64,000 nucleotides of DNA, taken from contig NZ_JAPFHA010000008.1 in the NCBI RefSeq assembly GCF_026586805.1, forward strand, positions 62,001-126,000, written 5' to 3'. Of this stretch, positions 1-9,314 are shown in pieces (the first letter of the stretch is position 1; every line of letters starts with the position of its first letter). The translations under genes and the position numbers were made by a program. The DNA comes from Niveibacterium sp. 24ML. GTDB lineage: Bacteria > Pseudomonadota > Gammaproteobacteria > Burkholderiales > Rhodocyclaceae. The notes beneath the pieces were generated by a model. That model saw only the letters and a program-made list of their open reading frames with translations. It made no database searches and was not told the origin of the DNA.

Positions 1-16
1 GGTCCTGCTGGTTCGC

Positions 17-457
17 TCAGAAGGCAAACAAGGGCTTGAGCTGTGCCGCTGCGGCCTTGTCGGCCGGCATGAAGACCACCAATGACGCATTGCCTTCCAG
101 TTCTTTGAGCGCCGCATCGACGTTGGCGACAATCCGCGGTGGCCGGCCCTTGCCGCTGAACACCAGCCGCGCCCACAGTGCCCGCATCTGCACCGGGGTG
201 CGCCCGAGCAGGCGGGCATAGAACACTTCCCGCGCCCATGGCGGCACATCCAGCTCGAGCGCCTTGAGCTGGTTCTTGTCGCCCTCAAGGCGTTCGCCGA
301 TGTACAGCCGGGTGACCTCTTCGCGCGACAACATGGCGAGCGTATTGGCATGGCCCGCCACCACCACGACACTGCCCGGCTCTTCGGCGCGCAGGCTCGG
401 GATGGCAAGCAAACCTGCTGAAACGGCGGCGAGAAGGAGGCGGGCAAGTGTGCGCAT
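17..457 (-). CDS. small PstS-like periplasmic substrate-binding protein
   Basis: 146 aa with a Sec signal peptide (residues 1-24, ending around SLRAEE). The rest matches the short PBP-like/phosphate-ABC substrate-binding family: a VVVAGHAN opening strand, the LSREEVTRLYIG segment typical of PstS-like proteins, and a C-terminal strand LVVFMPAD. True PstS is about twice as long, so this is a single-lobe relative whose ligand is unknown. It lies directly downstream of the porin gene on the same strand, with the ATG touching the porin stop, so the two are very probably cotranscribed. A periplasmic role beside the porin is inferred. Confidence 0.75.
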   Translation of the reverse strand: MRTLARLLLAAVSAGLLAIPSLRAEEPGSVVVVAGHANTLAMLSREEVTRLYIGERLEGDKNQLKALELDVPPWAREVFYARLLGRTPVQMRALWARLVFSGKGRPPRIVANVDAALKELEGNASLVVFMPADKAAAAQLKPLFAF

Positions 458-1671
458 CAGAAGATGTAGTGGGCGGCAAGGCTGAACACGTCGGAATGCG
501 TCTGTCCGGCCGGCAAAGGCACGGTGAAGCTGCCCTTGGCGCCGTTGCTCGGCTGCACACGGTCAAGCTGCAACTTGAGCGCCAGATTGAGCACCAGATC
601 CCAGCGCAGGCCGACCGACACGGTGCGCTGGCTGTAGTTTTGCTGCGCCAGTACGTTGGCGACTGTCGCGCTGGCGAGCGGGTCGGTGATGCGGGCGTCG
701 GCTTCGGTGTTGTGGCTGCGGCGTGCTGCGTAACCCACGAAGGGCATCCAGTCGCCGAAGCGGCGCCCGACCGTCAGGTAGGCGCCTGTGTCGCTGGCCA
801 GCAGGCGTGAGTCGCCCGGGCGGGTTTCGGCGACTTCAGCAAGCAGCAGCCAGTCTTCCGTTTCATAGCGCAGGCCGGCGCTCAGGTAACCGGTGTTGCT
901 GGATTCGGCAAAGGCGTAATCCGCGGCGACATCCGGTGCCCGCTGCTGCAGGAGCGCGAGCACACGATCGAACGCGGGCGACTCGAGCTGCGTGGTGCCG
1001 TTCTGCGCCATGACGCGAAAGGTCCAGTTGCTGTCGTAGAGCGTGAAGGCCATGCCGTAATAGGTGCCGCTCAGCGAAGCGCGCAGGGTCTCGTAGCGGT
1101 TGGCGCCGACGAAGGCTTCGGTTGCCAGCGACCACGGCCCCAGCGGCGTCAGATGGCGCAGGTAGGCGCCGTCAAAGAATTCGGTATTGGTGACCAGTGC
1201 GTACACCTCGCCCGGCGGGCGCACCCAGGGCTGCGCGTAGCGGACGTTGCGGGTATCGGTGAACAGGAAGAAGGGCATCATGTAACGCCCCAGCTTCACT
1301 TCGATCTGGGGCGTCAGCTGGATACCGGCATAGGCCCAGGTCAGCTTCAGCGGCGATCCATCGGACGGGGGATCGCGCAGCAGCACCTGCGCGGTGGCGT
1401 TCAGGCTGTCGCTATGGACATAACGCAGTTGCAGGCCCGCTTGCGTATCGACGCGCGGTGTCGCGGCAGTGCCGATGTCAGCGTCGGCGGTGGGGATGTA
1501 CTTGTAGCGGGCGTCGTCGAAACTCGAACGTGCAAGGCCTGCATTGATGAAGCCGTTGACCTGGATGGCGCCGCCCTCATCCGCCTGCGCCAGCGCTGCA
1601 GCCTGGCCAAGGATCAGCGCAGCCGCCAGCCGCCGGGCTCGACGCCAGGTCGAAACCGGGGAATGCCGCAC
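457..1671 (-). CDS. outer-membrane porin-like beta-barrel protein
   Basis: About 404 aa from a GTG at 1671. The reading frame is open to an ATG at 1803, but the arginine-rich stretch there is not signal-like. From the GTG, the basic RRARR stretch is followed by a hydrophobic segment and an AQA-type cleavage site (LGQAAALAQADEGG), a normal export signal. The mature part alternates polar and apolar residues, contains IEVKLGRYMMPFF and TNTEFFDGAYLRHL, and ends in the aromatic AAHYIF, as outer-membrane barrels do. Families such as DcaP-like or phosphate-selective porins fit. The substrate is unknown. It is paired with the PstS-like gene downstream. Confidence 0.72.
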   Translation of the reverse strand: MRHSPVSTWRRARRLAAALILGQAAALAQADEGGAIQVNGFINAGLARSSFDDARYKYIPTADADIGTAATPRVDTQAGLQLRYVHSDSLNATAQVLLRDPPSDGSPLKLTWAYAGIQLTPQIEVKLGRYMMPFFLFTDTRNVRYAQPWVRPPGEVYALVTNTEFFDGAYLRHLTPLGPWSLATEAFVGANRYETLRASLSGTYYGMAFTLYDSNWTFRVMAQNGTTQLESPAFDRVLALLQQRAPDVAADYAFAESSNTGYLSAGLRYETEDWLLLAEVAETRPGDSRLLASDTGAYLTVGRRFGDWMPFVGYAARRSHNTEADARITDPLASATVANVLAQQNYSQRTVSVGLRWDLVLNLALKLQLDRVQPSNGAKGSFTVPLPAGQTHSDVFSLAAHYIF

Positions 1672-1861
1672 AGAGCCGCATTGATCGCCAGAGCCGTTCA
1701 CGTTTGCCCGATCAGGAATTGCCGCAGCAGAAAGCCGCCAGATTGCATTACGGCGTATCGACGCCGAACTTGAATCTGCGCCCCAGGGCAAGCGTTGCGC
1801 CATCGATCGCCGCGCGGCATCAATGCGGCAAGCCCACCACGCGGGCGCAATCGGTATTTCA

Positions 1862-2686
1862 CTAAAGCCAGCGCTTGCGCCGGCGGTAGTGCTTGACGTC
1901 GCGAAAGCTCCTGCGCCCGGTGCTGGATAGACCGAGGTAGAACTCCTTCACATCTTCGTTGTTGCGCAGGGTGTCGGCATCGCCCTCCATCACCACGCGG
2001 CCGGATTCAAGGATGTAGCCGAAGTGCGCGTAGCGCAGCGCGACCATGGTGTTCTGCTCGGCGAGCAGGAAGCTCACGCCTTCCTTGTGGTTGAGGTCGC
2101 GCACGATCTCGAAGATCTCTTCGACGATCTGCGGCGCGAGGCCCATCGAGGGTTCGTCGAGCAGGATCATTTCGGGTTCGGCCATCAGCGCACGGCCGAT
2201 CGCGCACATCTGCTGCTCACCGCCCGAGGTGTAGCCGGCCTGCGAGCCGCGCCGCTGCTTGAGGCGCGGGAAGTAGGTGTAGACCTTGTCGAGCTTGTCC
2301 GCCAACTGGCGGCGGGTGCCGTTGCGCGTGAAGGCGCCGGTGAGCAGGTTCTCTTCGATCGTCAGGTGGCCGAAGCAGTGGCGCCCCTCCATCACCTGGA
2401 TCACGCCGCGGCGCACCAGCTCGGCCGGCGTGAGGCGGTCGATGCGGGTGCCGGCGAACTCGATGCTGCCCTTGGTGACATCGCCCCGCTCGGCGCCGAG
2501 CAGATTCGAGATAGCTTTGAGCGTGGTGCTCTTGCCCGCGCCGTTGGCACCCAGCAGCGCAACGATGCGGCCCTTCGGCACCTCGAGCGAAACGCCCTTG
2601 AGCACCAGGATCACATGGTCGTAGATGACCTCGATGTTGTTGACCGAGAGGTAGGACGCAGTGGCCGGTTGAAGCTGGGTGGGCAT
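1862..2686 (-). CDS. livF: branched-chain-type ABC transporter ATP-binding protein LivF
   Basis: 274 aa cytoplasmic ATPase of the LivF type. Walker A is at residues 46-54 (GANGAGKST). The signature is the variant TSGGEQQM, and Walker B is MILLDEPS followed by the MGLAPQ motif typical of LivF. The C-terminus has a basic extension (RRSFRDVKHYRRRKRWL) seen in transporters linked to aromatic or fatty-acid ligases. The ATG at 2686 is chosen over the one at 2737 because GAGG lies 7 nt before it and homology starts there. It is the last gene of the ligase-livGHMK-livF cluster, separated from the binding-protein gene by an intergenic repeat. Confidence 0.93.
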   Translation of the reverse strand: MPTQLQPATASYLSVNNIEVIYDHVILVLKGVSLEVPKGRIVALLGANGAGKSTTLKAISNLLGAERGDVTKGSIEFAGTRIDRLTPAELVRRGVIQVMEGRHCFGHLTIEENLLTGAFTRNGTRRQLADKLDKVYTYFPRLKQRRGSQAGYTSGGEQQMCAIGRALMAEPEMILLDEPSMGLAPQIVEEIFEIVRDLNHKEGVSFLLAEQNTMVALRYAHFGYILESGRVVMEGDADTLRNNEDVKEFYLGLSSTGRRSFRDVKHYRRRKRWL

Positions 2687-2722
2687 GACAACCTCGGTGC
2701 TGATTTGCGGAAACTTGAACTC

Positions 2723-2805
2723 ACCGCAGAGGCGCAAAGGCGCAGAGGGCCGCCGAGAGAATCCTGTGTCCTCTGCGGCCCTCTGCGTCTCGGCGTCTCT
2801 GCGGT
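2723..2805. repeat. palindromic intergenic repeat, copy 1 (CGCAGAGG type)
   Basis: Imperfect inverted repeat with arms starting ACCGCAGAGGCGCAAAGG and ending GTCTCTGCGGT. Each arm is itself built from short CGCAGAGG-like units. It folds into one long hairpin of about 80 nt between the binding-protein gene and livF. A second copy lies at 6396-6482 in the same operon. Similar elements are scattered through many proteobacterial genomes. The position suggests an effect on mRNA stability or differential expression, which is inference. Confidence 0.85.
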
Positions 2806-2871
2806 AGGAGCATTGGGCGGGCCTGGTTAGGCTTCATTGCATTGCACCCAAGCCACTCATCGAAGCAATCG

Positions 2872-4191
2872 TCACATCGCCTTCTTGCAGTCGCGCGGCG
2901 TGATGCCCTTGTCCTTGGCGAACTGCGCCGCACTGGCCTTGAAGAGCGGGTGCACCAGCTGGCGGTTGCCGTCGATCCAGTCGGTCTTCACCACCCACTT
3001 GCTGCCGTCCCACTGTTGCAGCTTCACCTTGCCGGAACCTTCGTGGTCTTCGCACGAGGTCTTGATCGGCGGCAGCAGGCCGGTGGCGCCCAGGGCCTTG
3101 AGCCTGGCGTCGTTGAGGTCGAGGTTTTCCAGCGCCCAGGCGATCTGCTCGCCCGTCATGGTCTTGCCCTTGCCGTACTTGTCCTGCGCCTTGCGGATCG
3201 CCTCGACGGCAAGGATGCCGTACGAAACGCCGCGGTTATAAAGGATCGAACCGAGCTTGCTCTTGTCGCTGAGGTTGCCCTTGCCGGCGCCGTACACCAC
3301 CTTCTCGATGTCGGCGACCAGCGGCACATCCTTGCCAGCGACGTTCCAGGTGGCGCTCATGTAGCCCTTGGCGGCCTCGCCTGCCGGCACGGTGTCTTCT
3401 TCCGACCCGGCCCACCACGATCCGATCATCTTCTCGCGCGGGAAGCCGACCTTCTGCGCCGCCTTCAAGGCGGTCTGGTTCATCACGCCCCAGCCCCAGA
3501 AGATCACGTAGTCCGGCCGCTCCTGCCGCACCTTCAGCCACTGCGCGCCCTGCTCGTTGCCGGGGTGCGCGACCGGGATCTGCACCAGTTCGAACTTGTT
3601 CACTCGCGCCTCGGCTTCAAGCGCGACGATCGGCTCCTTGCCGTAGGCGGAGTCGTGATACATGTAGGCGATCTTCTTGCCGGCAAGGCTGCCCTTGTTC
3701 TGATCCTTCAGGTATTTGACGATCGCGGTCGCCTGCATCTGGTAGGTGCCGACCATCGTGAAGGCGAAGGGGAAGACCGAACCATCGACCGCATCGGTAC
3801 GGCCGTAGCCCACCATCGCGAGCGGGATCTTGTCCGCCGCGGACTTATCGATCAGCGCATACGAGATGCCGGTGGAGAGTGGAAACACCGGCGCCGAATT
3901 CGCGCCCGCCTTGCCCTTGAGCCGCTCGTAGCACTCGACGCCCTTGGCGTTGTTGTACTCGGTCTCGCATTCCTCCCAGGTCATCATGACCCCGTTCACA
4001 CCGCCCTTCATGTTCACGTACTGAAGGTAGTCGATCATGCCGCCGAACAGCGACTGCCCGTTCGCGCCGTAAGGCCCGACGCGGTATGACAGGATCGGGA
4101 AGAACTGCTCCTTGGCCTGCGCATGGGCGGTGCCGATGCTGCCCAGTGCCATGGTCGCGGCGGCCGCGACGGCGAGTGCGATGCGTTTCAT
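2872..4191 (-). CDS. LivK-family ABC transporter substrate-binding protein
   Basis: 439 aa periplasmic binding protein with a signal peptide (MKRIALAVAAAATMALG...AHAQA). It has the Peripla_BP_6 fold hallmarks: ILSYRVGPYGANGQ near the start, VNMKGGVNGVMMTWEECETE, and the central IAYMYHDSAYGKE. It delivers a ligand to LivHM. In this subfamily, found beside acyl-CoA ligases, the ligand is more likely an aromatic or fatty acid than an amino acid (inference). The ATG at 4191 is preceded by GGAGGAG at the right distance, so the longer frame from 4230 is rejected. It is 58 bp downstream of livM. Confidence 0.9.
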   Translation of the reverse strand: MKRIALAVAAAATMALGSIGTAHAQAKEQFFPILSYRVGPYGANGQSLFGGMIDYLQYVNMKGGVNGVMMTWEECETEYNNAKGVECYERLKGKAGANSAPVFPLSTGISYALIDKSAADKIPLAMVGYGRTDAVDGSVFPFAFTMVGTYQMQATAIVKYLKDQNKGSLAGKKIAYMYHDSAYGKEPIVALEAEARVNKFELVQIPVAHPGNEQGAQWLKVRQERPDYVIFWGWGVMNQTALKAAQKVGFPREKMIGSWWAGSEEDTVPAGEAAKGYMSATWNVAGKDVPLVADIEKVVYGAGKGNLSDKSKLGSILYNRGVSYGILAVEAIRKAQDKYGKGKTMTGEQIAWALENLDLNDARLKALGATGLLPPIKTSCEDHEGSGKVKLQQWDGSKWVVKTDWIDGNRQLVHPLFKASAAQFAKDKGITPRDCKKAM

Positions 4192-4249
4192 ACGGTGTCT
4201 CCTCCGGGTGTTTCTCGTTGTGTTATCCATCGCCGCGTTGATCCCCCGA

Positions 4250-5326
4250 TCAATGTGGAAATGGCCAAAGCCGTAGTTTCTCCTTGGTGATCTGCCACAG
4301 CCGAGTCAGACCATGCGGCTCGACGATCAGGAAGAACATGATCAGCGCACCGAACACCATGAACTGGATGTGCGACACGGTGGCATTCGAAAACGGCAGG
4401 CCGATCGCCTGTGCGGCCGGCTGCAGCGTGCTGTCGAGGAAGATCGGCAACAACAGGATGAACGCCGCGCCGAGGAAGGAGCCGAGCACGCTGCCGACGC
4501 CGCCGATGATCACCATGAAGAGGATACGGAACGAAAGATCCAGATTGAAGCCGTCCGGCTCCACCGAGCCGAGGTAGCAGAAGGCGTACAGCGCGCCGGC
4601 CACGCCGCAGTAGAAGGAACTGACCGCGAAGGCCGTGAGCTTGGTGTGCATCAGCGGAATGCCGATGACCTGCGCGGCTACGTCCATGTCGCGTACCGCC
4701 ATCCATGCGCGCCCTGTGCCGCTTCGGGCGAGGTTCTTCGCCGCAAGCGCCATCACGACGACGATGCCCAGCACCAGCAGATACTTGGAGACCGGCGTGT
4801 CGAAGCTGAAACCCAGAATCTGGATCTTCTGCGCCGAGATCACGCCCGACGACGAGTTGTTCGACAGCCACGGGAACTTCGTCAGCACCCAGACGATGAA
4901 GAACTGCGCGGCGAGTGTCGCCACCGCGAGGTAGAAACCCTTGATGCGCAGGCTCGGCAGGCCGAACAGCACGCCCACCGCAGCCGCGGTGAAACCCGCG
5001 AGCAAGAAGGAAACGAGGATCGGAATGCCTTCCACGCGTAGCTGGAAGTTGTAGGCCGCGTAGGCACCGACCGCCATGAAGGCGGCAGTGCCGAGCGAAA
5101 GCTGGCCGCAATAGCCGGTGAGGATGTTGAGGCCCAGCGCGGCCAGCGCGAAGATCAGGAAGGGAATCAGGATCGCGGAGAACCAGTACTCACTGGCGAA
5201 CAACGGCACGCCGAGAAACGCGAAGGCCAGCAGCAGCCCGATCGCGATGCGGTCTTGCCGGATCGGGAAGATTTGCATGTCCTCGGCGAACGAGGTTTTG
5301 AACTGGCCGGCCTCACGGTAGAGCAT
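4250..5326 (-). CDS. livM: branched-chain-type ABC transporter permease LivM
   Basis: 358 aa inner-membrane permease with about nine to ten hydrophobic segments. It carries the LivM landmarks ALGLNILTGYCGQLSLG near residue 65, LPSLRIKGFYLAVATLA, and GGVGSVLGSFLGAAFI in the C-terminal half. The cytoplasmic EAA-like loop is GRAWMAVRDMDVAAQVIG. It forms the transmembrane pore with LivH. The start at 5326 has a GGGAG ribosome-binding site. The in-frame extension to 5458 would overlap livH and has no family similarity. Confidence 0.93.
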   Translation of the reverse strand: MLYREAGQFKTSFAEDMQIFPIRQDRIAIGLLLAFAFLGVPLFASEYWFSAILIPFLIFALAALGLNILTGYCGQLSLGTAAFMAVGAYAAYNFQLRVEGIPILVSFLLAGFTAAAVGVLFGLPSLRIKGFYLAVATLAAQFFIVWVLTKFPWLSNNSSSGVISAQKIQILGFSFDTPVSKYLLVLGIVVVMALAAKNLARSGTGRAWMAVRDMDVAAQVIGIPLMHTKLTAFAVSSFYCGVAGALYAFCYLGSVEPDGFNLDLSFRILFMVIIGGVGSVLGSFLGAAFILLLPIFLDSTLQPAAQAIGLPFSNATVSHIQFMVFGALIMFFLIVEPHGLTRLWQITKEKLRLWPFPH

Positions 5327-5454
5327 CTGTGTCACTCCCTTTGAGTCCGTGAGTAGCAAGCGCGCCGAGGCCGTGCCGAGAAGCGCAGTCGTACACGCGG
5401 TACGGTGAGCATCGCAGGCGCGGGATCGGCGGGCATAGCAGACGCATCGCGGAC

Positions 5455-6369
5455 TCAAACCCGGTCAATGTGTTTTTCACCGAACAAACCCTCCGGGCGC
5501 ACCAGCAGGAACAGCAGCGCCAGCACATACGGGAACCAGCCCTCGATGCCACCGAAGTTACCGCCGAAGCCGGCCTGCATCAGCGGTGGCAGATAGATCT
5601 CGGCGAGCTTCTCGGATGCGCCGATGATCAGCCCGCCGACGATCGCGCCGGCAACCGAGTCGAAACCACCCAGCACCAACACCGGCAGCGCCTTCAGCGC
5701 GGTGAAGGTGAGCGCGAACTGCACGCCGTTGCGCGAGCCCCACAGCAGGCCCGCGACCAGTGCCACAAAACCGGCCACCGCCCACACGATTGCCCAGATG
5801 CGTTCGAGCGGAATGCCAATCGACAGCGCGGCCTGGTGGTCGTCCGCCACTGCACGCAGCGCGCGACCGATGCGGGTTTTCTGGAAGAAGATCGCGAGTA
5901 CCGCGACCAGGACCGCCGCGATGCCGGAGGCCACCAGATCGAAGCGGCTGACGACGATGTCGAAGCGTTCCAGCAGCCACGGAATCGGCTCGTCCTGAAT
6001 GCCCAGTTCAATCGGCCGTACCGCATCGCCCCATAGCATCGGCGCGAGGCCTTCGATGAAGAAGGCAAGGCCGATCGTCGCCATGAAAAGCGAGATCGGT
6101 GGTTGGCCGACCAGCTTGCGCAAGACGAAGCGTTCGGTCGCCAGCCCCAGCAGCACCATCGCGCCGAATGCCAGCACGATCGCCACCGGCAAGGGCATGC
6201 CGTGCCCCATCAGGCCCACCACCGTCAGCGCCGCAAAGTAGACCATTGCCCCCTGCGCAAAGTTGAAGACACCAGAGGCTTTGTAGATCAGCACGAAGCC
6301 GAGCGCGACGAGCGAATACATCACGCCCGAGAGCAGGCCACCGATCAGCGCTTCAAAAAAGAACTGCAT
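5455..6369 (-). CDS. livH: branched-chain-type ABC transporter permease LivH
   Basis: 304 aa inner-membrane permease, partner of LivM. The N-terminal GLLSGVMYSLVALGFVLIYKASGVFNFAQG is the classical LivH signature (residues 11-40). The coupling loop is GRALRAVADDHQAALSIGIP, and a GGFDSVAGAIVGGLIIG segment follows. The second ATG of the frame (6369) is taken because a GGGGG stretch sits just upstream of it. A repeat hairpin separates it from livG, and 128 bp separate it from livM. Confidence 0.93.
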   Translation of the reverse strand: MQFFFEALIGGLLSGVMYSLVALGFVLIYKASGVFNFAQGAMVYFAALTVVGLMGHGMPLPVAIVLAFGAMVLLGLATERFVLRKLVGQPPISLFMATIGLAFFIEGLAPMLWGDAVRPIELGIQDEPIPWLLERFDIVVSRFDLVASGIAAVLVAVLAIFFQKTRIGRALRAVADDHQAALSIGIPLERIWAIVWAVAGFVALVAGLLWGSRNGVQFALTFTALKALPVLVLGGFDSVAGAIVGGLIIGASEKLAEIYLPPLMQAGFGGNFGGIEGWFPYVLALLFLLVRPEGLFGEKHIDRV

Positions 6370-6395
6370 GACTGCCCCCATCGCAAAACCGGTTC

Positions 6396-6482
6396 AACGC
6401 AGAGGCGCAGAGACGCAAAGGGCCGCAGAGGGTTAGGGTCGCTTTGCTCAGCGGCCCTCTGCGTCTCCGCGCCTCTGCGGTT
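6396..6482. repeat. palindromic intergenic repeat, copy 2 (CGCAGAGG type)
   Basis: Second copy of the hairpin element seen at 2723-2805. The left arm is AACGCAGAGGCGCAGAGACG and the right arm ends GCGTCTCCGCGCCTCTGCGG. The central loop differs from copy 1, while the arms are conserved. It fills most of the gap between livG and livH. Confidence 0.85.
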
Positions 6483-6519
6483 AACACAGCCTTCACAAAT
6501 ACCCAACGTGCGACGGCGC

Positions 6520-7341
6520 TCAATGCCCCGCCCCCAGGTAGGCCTTGATCACGTGCGGATTCGCTTTGACTTCGGCCGGTACGCCGTCGCCGATCTTCTT
6601 GCCGTAGTCGAGCACGACGACGCGGTCCGAGATGTCCATCACCACGCCCATGTCGTGCTCGATCAGCACGATGGTCGTGCCCATCTGGTCGTTCACATCG
6701 AGGATGAAGCGGCACATGTCCTCCTTCTCCTCGACGTTCATGCCGGCCATCGGCTCGTCGAGCAGCAGCAGGCTTGGCTCGGCGGCGAGCGCGCGGCCCA
6801 GCTCCACGCGTTTCTGCAGCCCGTAAGGCAGTCGGCCGACGGGCGTCTTGCGGATGTGCTGGATCTCGAGGAAGTCGATCACCTCCTCCACCTTCTGCCG
6901 GTGGGCGAGTTCCTCGCGGCGGCCGGGGCCGAAACCGAGCATGTGTGCGAACAGGCCGTGGTGCATCTTGGTCACGCGGCCAGTCATCAGGTTGTCGAGC
7001 ACGCTCATGCCCTTGAACAGCGCGATGTTCTGGAAGGTGCGCGCGATGCCCTGGCGCGCGGCTTTGTGCGGCTCCATCGCGCGACGCTCCCTGCCATGAA
7101 AGACGATGCGCCCTTGCTGCGGGTGGTAGACACCGTTGATGACGTTGAGCATCGAACTCTTGCCCGCGCCGTTGGGGCCGATGATGGCGCGCACCTCGCC
7201 TTCGCGCACATCGAAGCTGATATCGGTGAGCGCCTTCACGCCGCCGAAGGCGAGCGAGATGTGCTCAAGGCTCAGGATCACCTCACCGATCTTGCGACCC
7301 GCCGTTTCTACCGCTGCGTTGCCGATTTGGTTCATCTGCAT
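6520..7341 (-). CDS. livG: branched-chain-type ABC transporter ATP-binding protein LivG
   Basis: 273 aa ATPase. Walker A is IIGPNGAGKSS, the LivG-specific QGIARTFQNIALF follows, the signature is the degenerate YGLQKRVELGRAL, and Walker B is LLLLDEPMAGMN. The switch His lies in VLIEHDMGVV. It dimerises with LivF. Its start codon overlaps the stop of the ligase gene as TGATG at 7339-7343, so translation is coupled. An alternative ATG lies two codons further in (7335). The N-terminal 15 residues before the ABC domain are not conserved. Confidence 0.93.
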   Translation of the reverse strand: MQMNQIGNAAVETAGRKIGEVILSLEHISLAFGGVKALTDISFDVREGEVRAIIGPNGAGKSSMLNVINGVYHPQQGRIVFHGRERRAMEPHKAARQGIARTFQNIALFKGMSVLDNLMTGRVTKMHHGLFAHMLGFGPGRREELAHRQKVEEVIDFLEIQHIRKTPVGRLPYGLQKRVELGRALAAEPSLLLLDEPMAGMNVEEKEDMCRFILDVNDQMGTTIVLIEHDMGVVMDISDRVVVLDYGKKIGDGVPAEVKANPHVIKAYLGAGH

Positions 7342-9314
7342 CACGCCGCCCGCTTCGCGCCACCAAGGGCGAACACCTGCGCCGCTTCGATCTTCAGATC
7401 GGCCGCGATCATGCCGCTGCGGCCGTCCTCGTACTTCACCTGCGTCTCGATGTAGCAAGTCGCCTTCGTTTCATCGTAGAGCGCCTCGATCAGCGTGCCG
7501 TACTTCTCTTCAATGAAGCGGCGCCGCACCTTGCGCGTGCGGGTCAGTTCACCGTCGTCGGCGTCGAGCTCCTTGTGCAGGATCAGGAAGCGGTGAATCT
7601 GGCAGGCGGCCATTTTTTCGTCGGCAGCCAGATCCGCGTTCACCTGTTCGACGCAATCGCGGATCAGCGCATACACCTCGGGCCGGCCGGCGAGATCGGT
7701 GTAGCCGGCGTAGGCGAGATTACGCCGCTCGGCCCAGTTACCGACCGCGCTGATGTCGATGTTGATGAAGGCGCACACCTGCCCGCGCCCGTCGCCGAAG
7801 GCCACCGCCTCCTTGATATTGGGGAAGAACTTGAGCTTGTTCTCGATGTACTTCGGCGCGAACAGATTGCCGTCGGTGAGGAGACCGACATCCTTCGCCC
7901 GGTCGATGATCTTGAGGTGGCCGCGCGCATCGAAGTAGCCCGCATCACCGGTGTGGACCCAACCGTCTGCAGTCTTGGTGCTGGCGGTGGACTCGGGGTT
8001 CTTGAAGTAGGCCTGGAACACGCCGGGGCCGCGGTAGAGCACCTCGCCGTTGTCGGCAATGCGGATCTCGACCCCCGGCGCGGGCGGGCCGACGGTGTCG
8101 GCAAAGACTTCGTTATGCGGCTGCATGCAGATGAACACGCAGCCCTCGGTTTGGCCGTAGAGCTGTTTGAGGTTGATGCCGAGCGAGCGGTAGAAACTAA
8201 AAATCTCCGGCCCGATCGCCTCGCCCGCGGTGTAGCCCACCCGCACTCGTGAGAAGCCGAGCACGTTGCGCAGCGGCCCGTACACCAGCAGTTGGCCAAG
8301 GCCGTAGTGCAGGCGGTCGAGCAAGCCGACCTGTTTGCCATCCAGTATCTGCGGGCCCACCCGCTTCGCCACCGCCATGAAGTGATGGAACAGCCAGCGC
8401 TTGATCGCGCCGGCATCCTCCATGCGGATCATCACGCTGGTGAGCAGGTTCTCGAACACCCGCGGCGGCGCGAAGTAGTAGGTGGGGCCGATCTCGCGCA
8501 GGTCGGTCATCACCGTCTCGGCCGATTCCGGGCAGTTGATGCAGAAGCCGGTGACGTAGGCCTGCGCGCACGAGAAGATGTTGTCGCCCACCCAGGCCAT
8601 CGGCAGGTAGGAGAGGATTTCGTCATGCTCGGTCAGGCCGTCGAAATCGGCAGCGTTCTTCGCAGTGAGCAACAGGTTCGCGTGCGAGAGCATCACGCCC
8701 TTGGGCGTGCCGGTGGTGCCGGAGGTGTAGAGCATGATCGCCACGTCGCCGGCCGCGCCCTTGTCCACCTCCAGGTCGTAGAACTGCGGCTCGCGCTGAT
8801 GGCGTGCCTGGCCATGCCGCTGAAGTTCGTCGAGCGACATCAGCCCGCGCTGTGTGTAGTGCCGCATGCCACGCGTGTCGTCGTACAAGATGTGGGCGAG
8901 CACCGGCGCGGTGGCCTGCACTTCGAGCAGCTTATCGACCTGTTCCTGATCCTCGGCGACGGCGAAGCGGATCTCGGCATCGTCCATCACGAAGGCCATC
9001 TCTTGCGCCACGGCGTCCTGGTACATCGGCACCGGGATGCCGCCGAGCGCCTGCGCCGCGCAGATCGCCCAGTAGAGTCGCGGGCGGTTGTCGCCCACGA
9101 TTGCAAGCCGGTCGCCCCGGCGAAAGCCAAGCTCGGCGAGGCCGCAGGCAATTTCCCGCACCTGCGTGGCTGCATCCGCCCAGGAGTAGGTTTGCCAGAT
9201 GCCGAATTCCTTCTCGCGTACCGCCGCTTTCGCGGGCCGGACGCTGGCGTGATGCCGCAGCAGCCGCGGGAAGGTATCCAGCGAGCTTGTCTGCGCCAAA
9301 CCGGGATGCGGCAT
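7341..9314 (-). CDS. AMP-dependent long-chain acyl-CoA ligase (FAA1/FadD15 type)
   Basis: 657 aa ANL-superfamily ligase that adenylates a carboxylic acid and transfers it to CoA. The AMP/P-loop motif YTSGTTGTPKGVM is at residues 196-208. LKQLYGQTEG is the adenine-binding A5 motif, WVHTGDAGYFDARGHLKIIDR covers A7-A8, and the length suits the FAA1/COG1022 class. The start at 9314 has a strong GAGGAGG. It is the first gene of the transporter operon and is translationally coupled to livG, so uptake and CoA activation of one substrate are probably linked. The chemical identity of that substrate, fatty or aromatic acid, is not readable from sequence. Confidence 0.88.
   Translation of the reverse strand: MPHPGLAQTSSLDTFPRLLRHHASVRPAKAAVREKEFGIWQTYSWADAATQVREIACGLAELGFRRGDRLAIVGDNRPRLYWAICAAQALGGIPVPMYQDAVAQEMAFVMDDAEIRFAVAEDQEQVDKLLEVQATAPVLAHILYDDTRGMRHYTQRGLMSLDELQRHGQARHQREPQFYDLEVDKGAAGDVAIMLYTSGTTGTPKGVMLSHANLLLTAKNAADFDGLTEHDEILSYLPMAWVGDNIFSCAQAYVTGFCINCPESAETVMTDLREIGPTYYFAPPRVFENLLTSVMIRMEDAGAIKRWLFHHFMAVAKRVGPQILDGKQVGLLDRLHYGLGQLLVYGPLRNVLGFSRVRVGYTAGEAIGPEIFSFYRSLGINLKQLYGQTEGCVFICMQPHNEVFADTVGPPAPGVEIRIADNGEVLYRGPGVFQAYFKNPESTASTKTADGWVHTGDAGYFDARGHLKIIDRAKDVGLLTDGNLFAPKYIENKLKFFPNIKEAVAFGDGRGQVCAFINIDISAVGNWAERRNLAYAGYTDLAGRPEVYALIRDCVEQVNADLAADEKMAACQIHRFLILHKELDADDGELTRTRKVRRRFIEEKYGTLIEALYDETKATCYIETQVKYEDGRSGMIAADLKIEAAQVFALGGAKRAA

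Noticed and set aside
2842-4089. A 415-aa plus-strand ORF
   Set aside because: It is antisense to the LivK-like gene and its Val/His/Leu-rich composition is typical of shadows.
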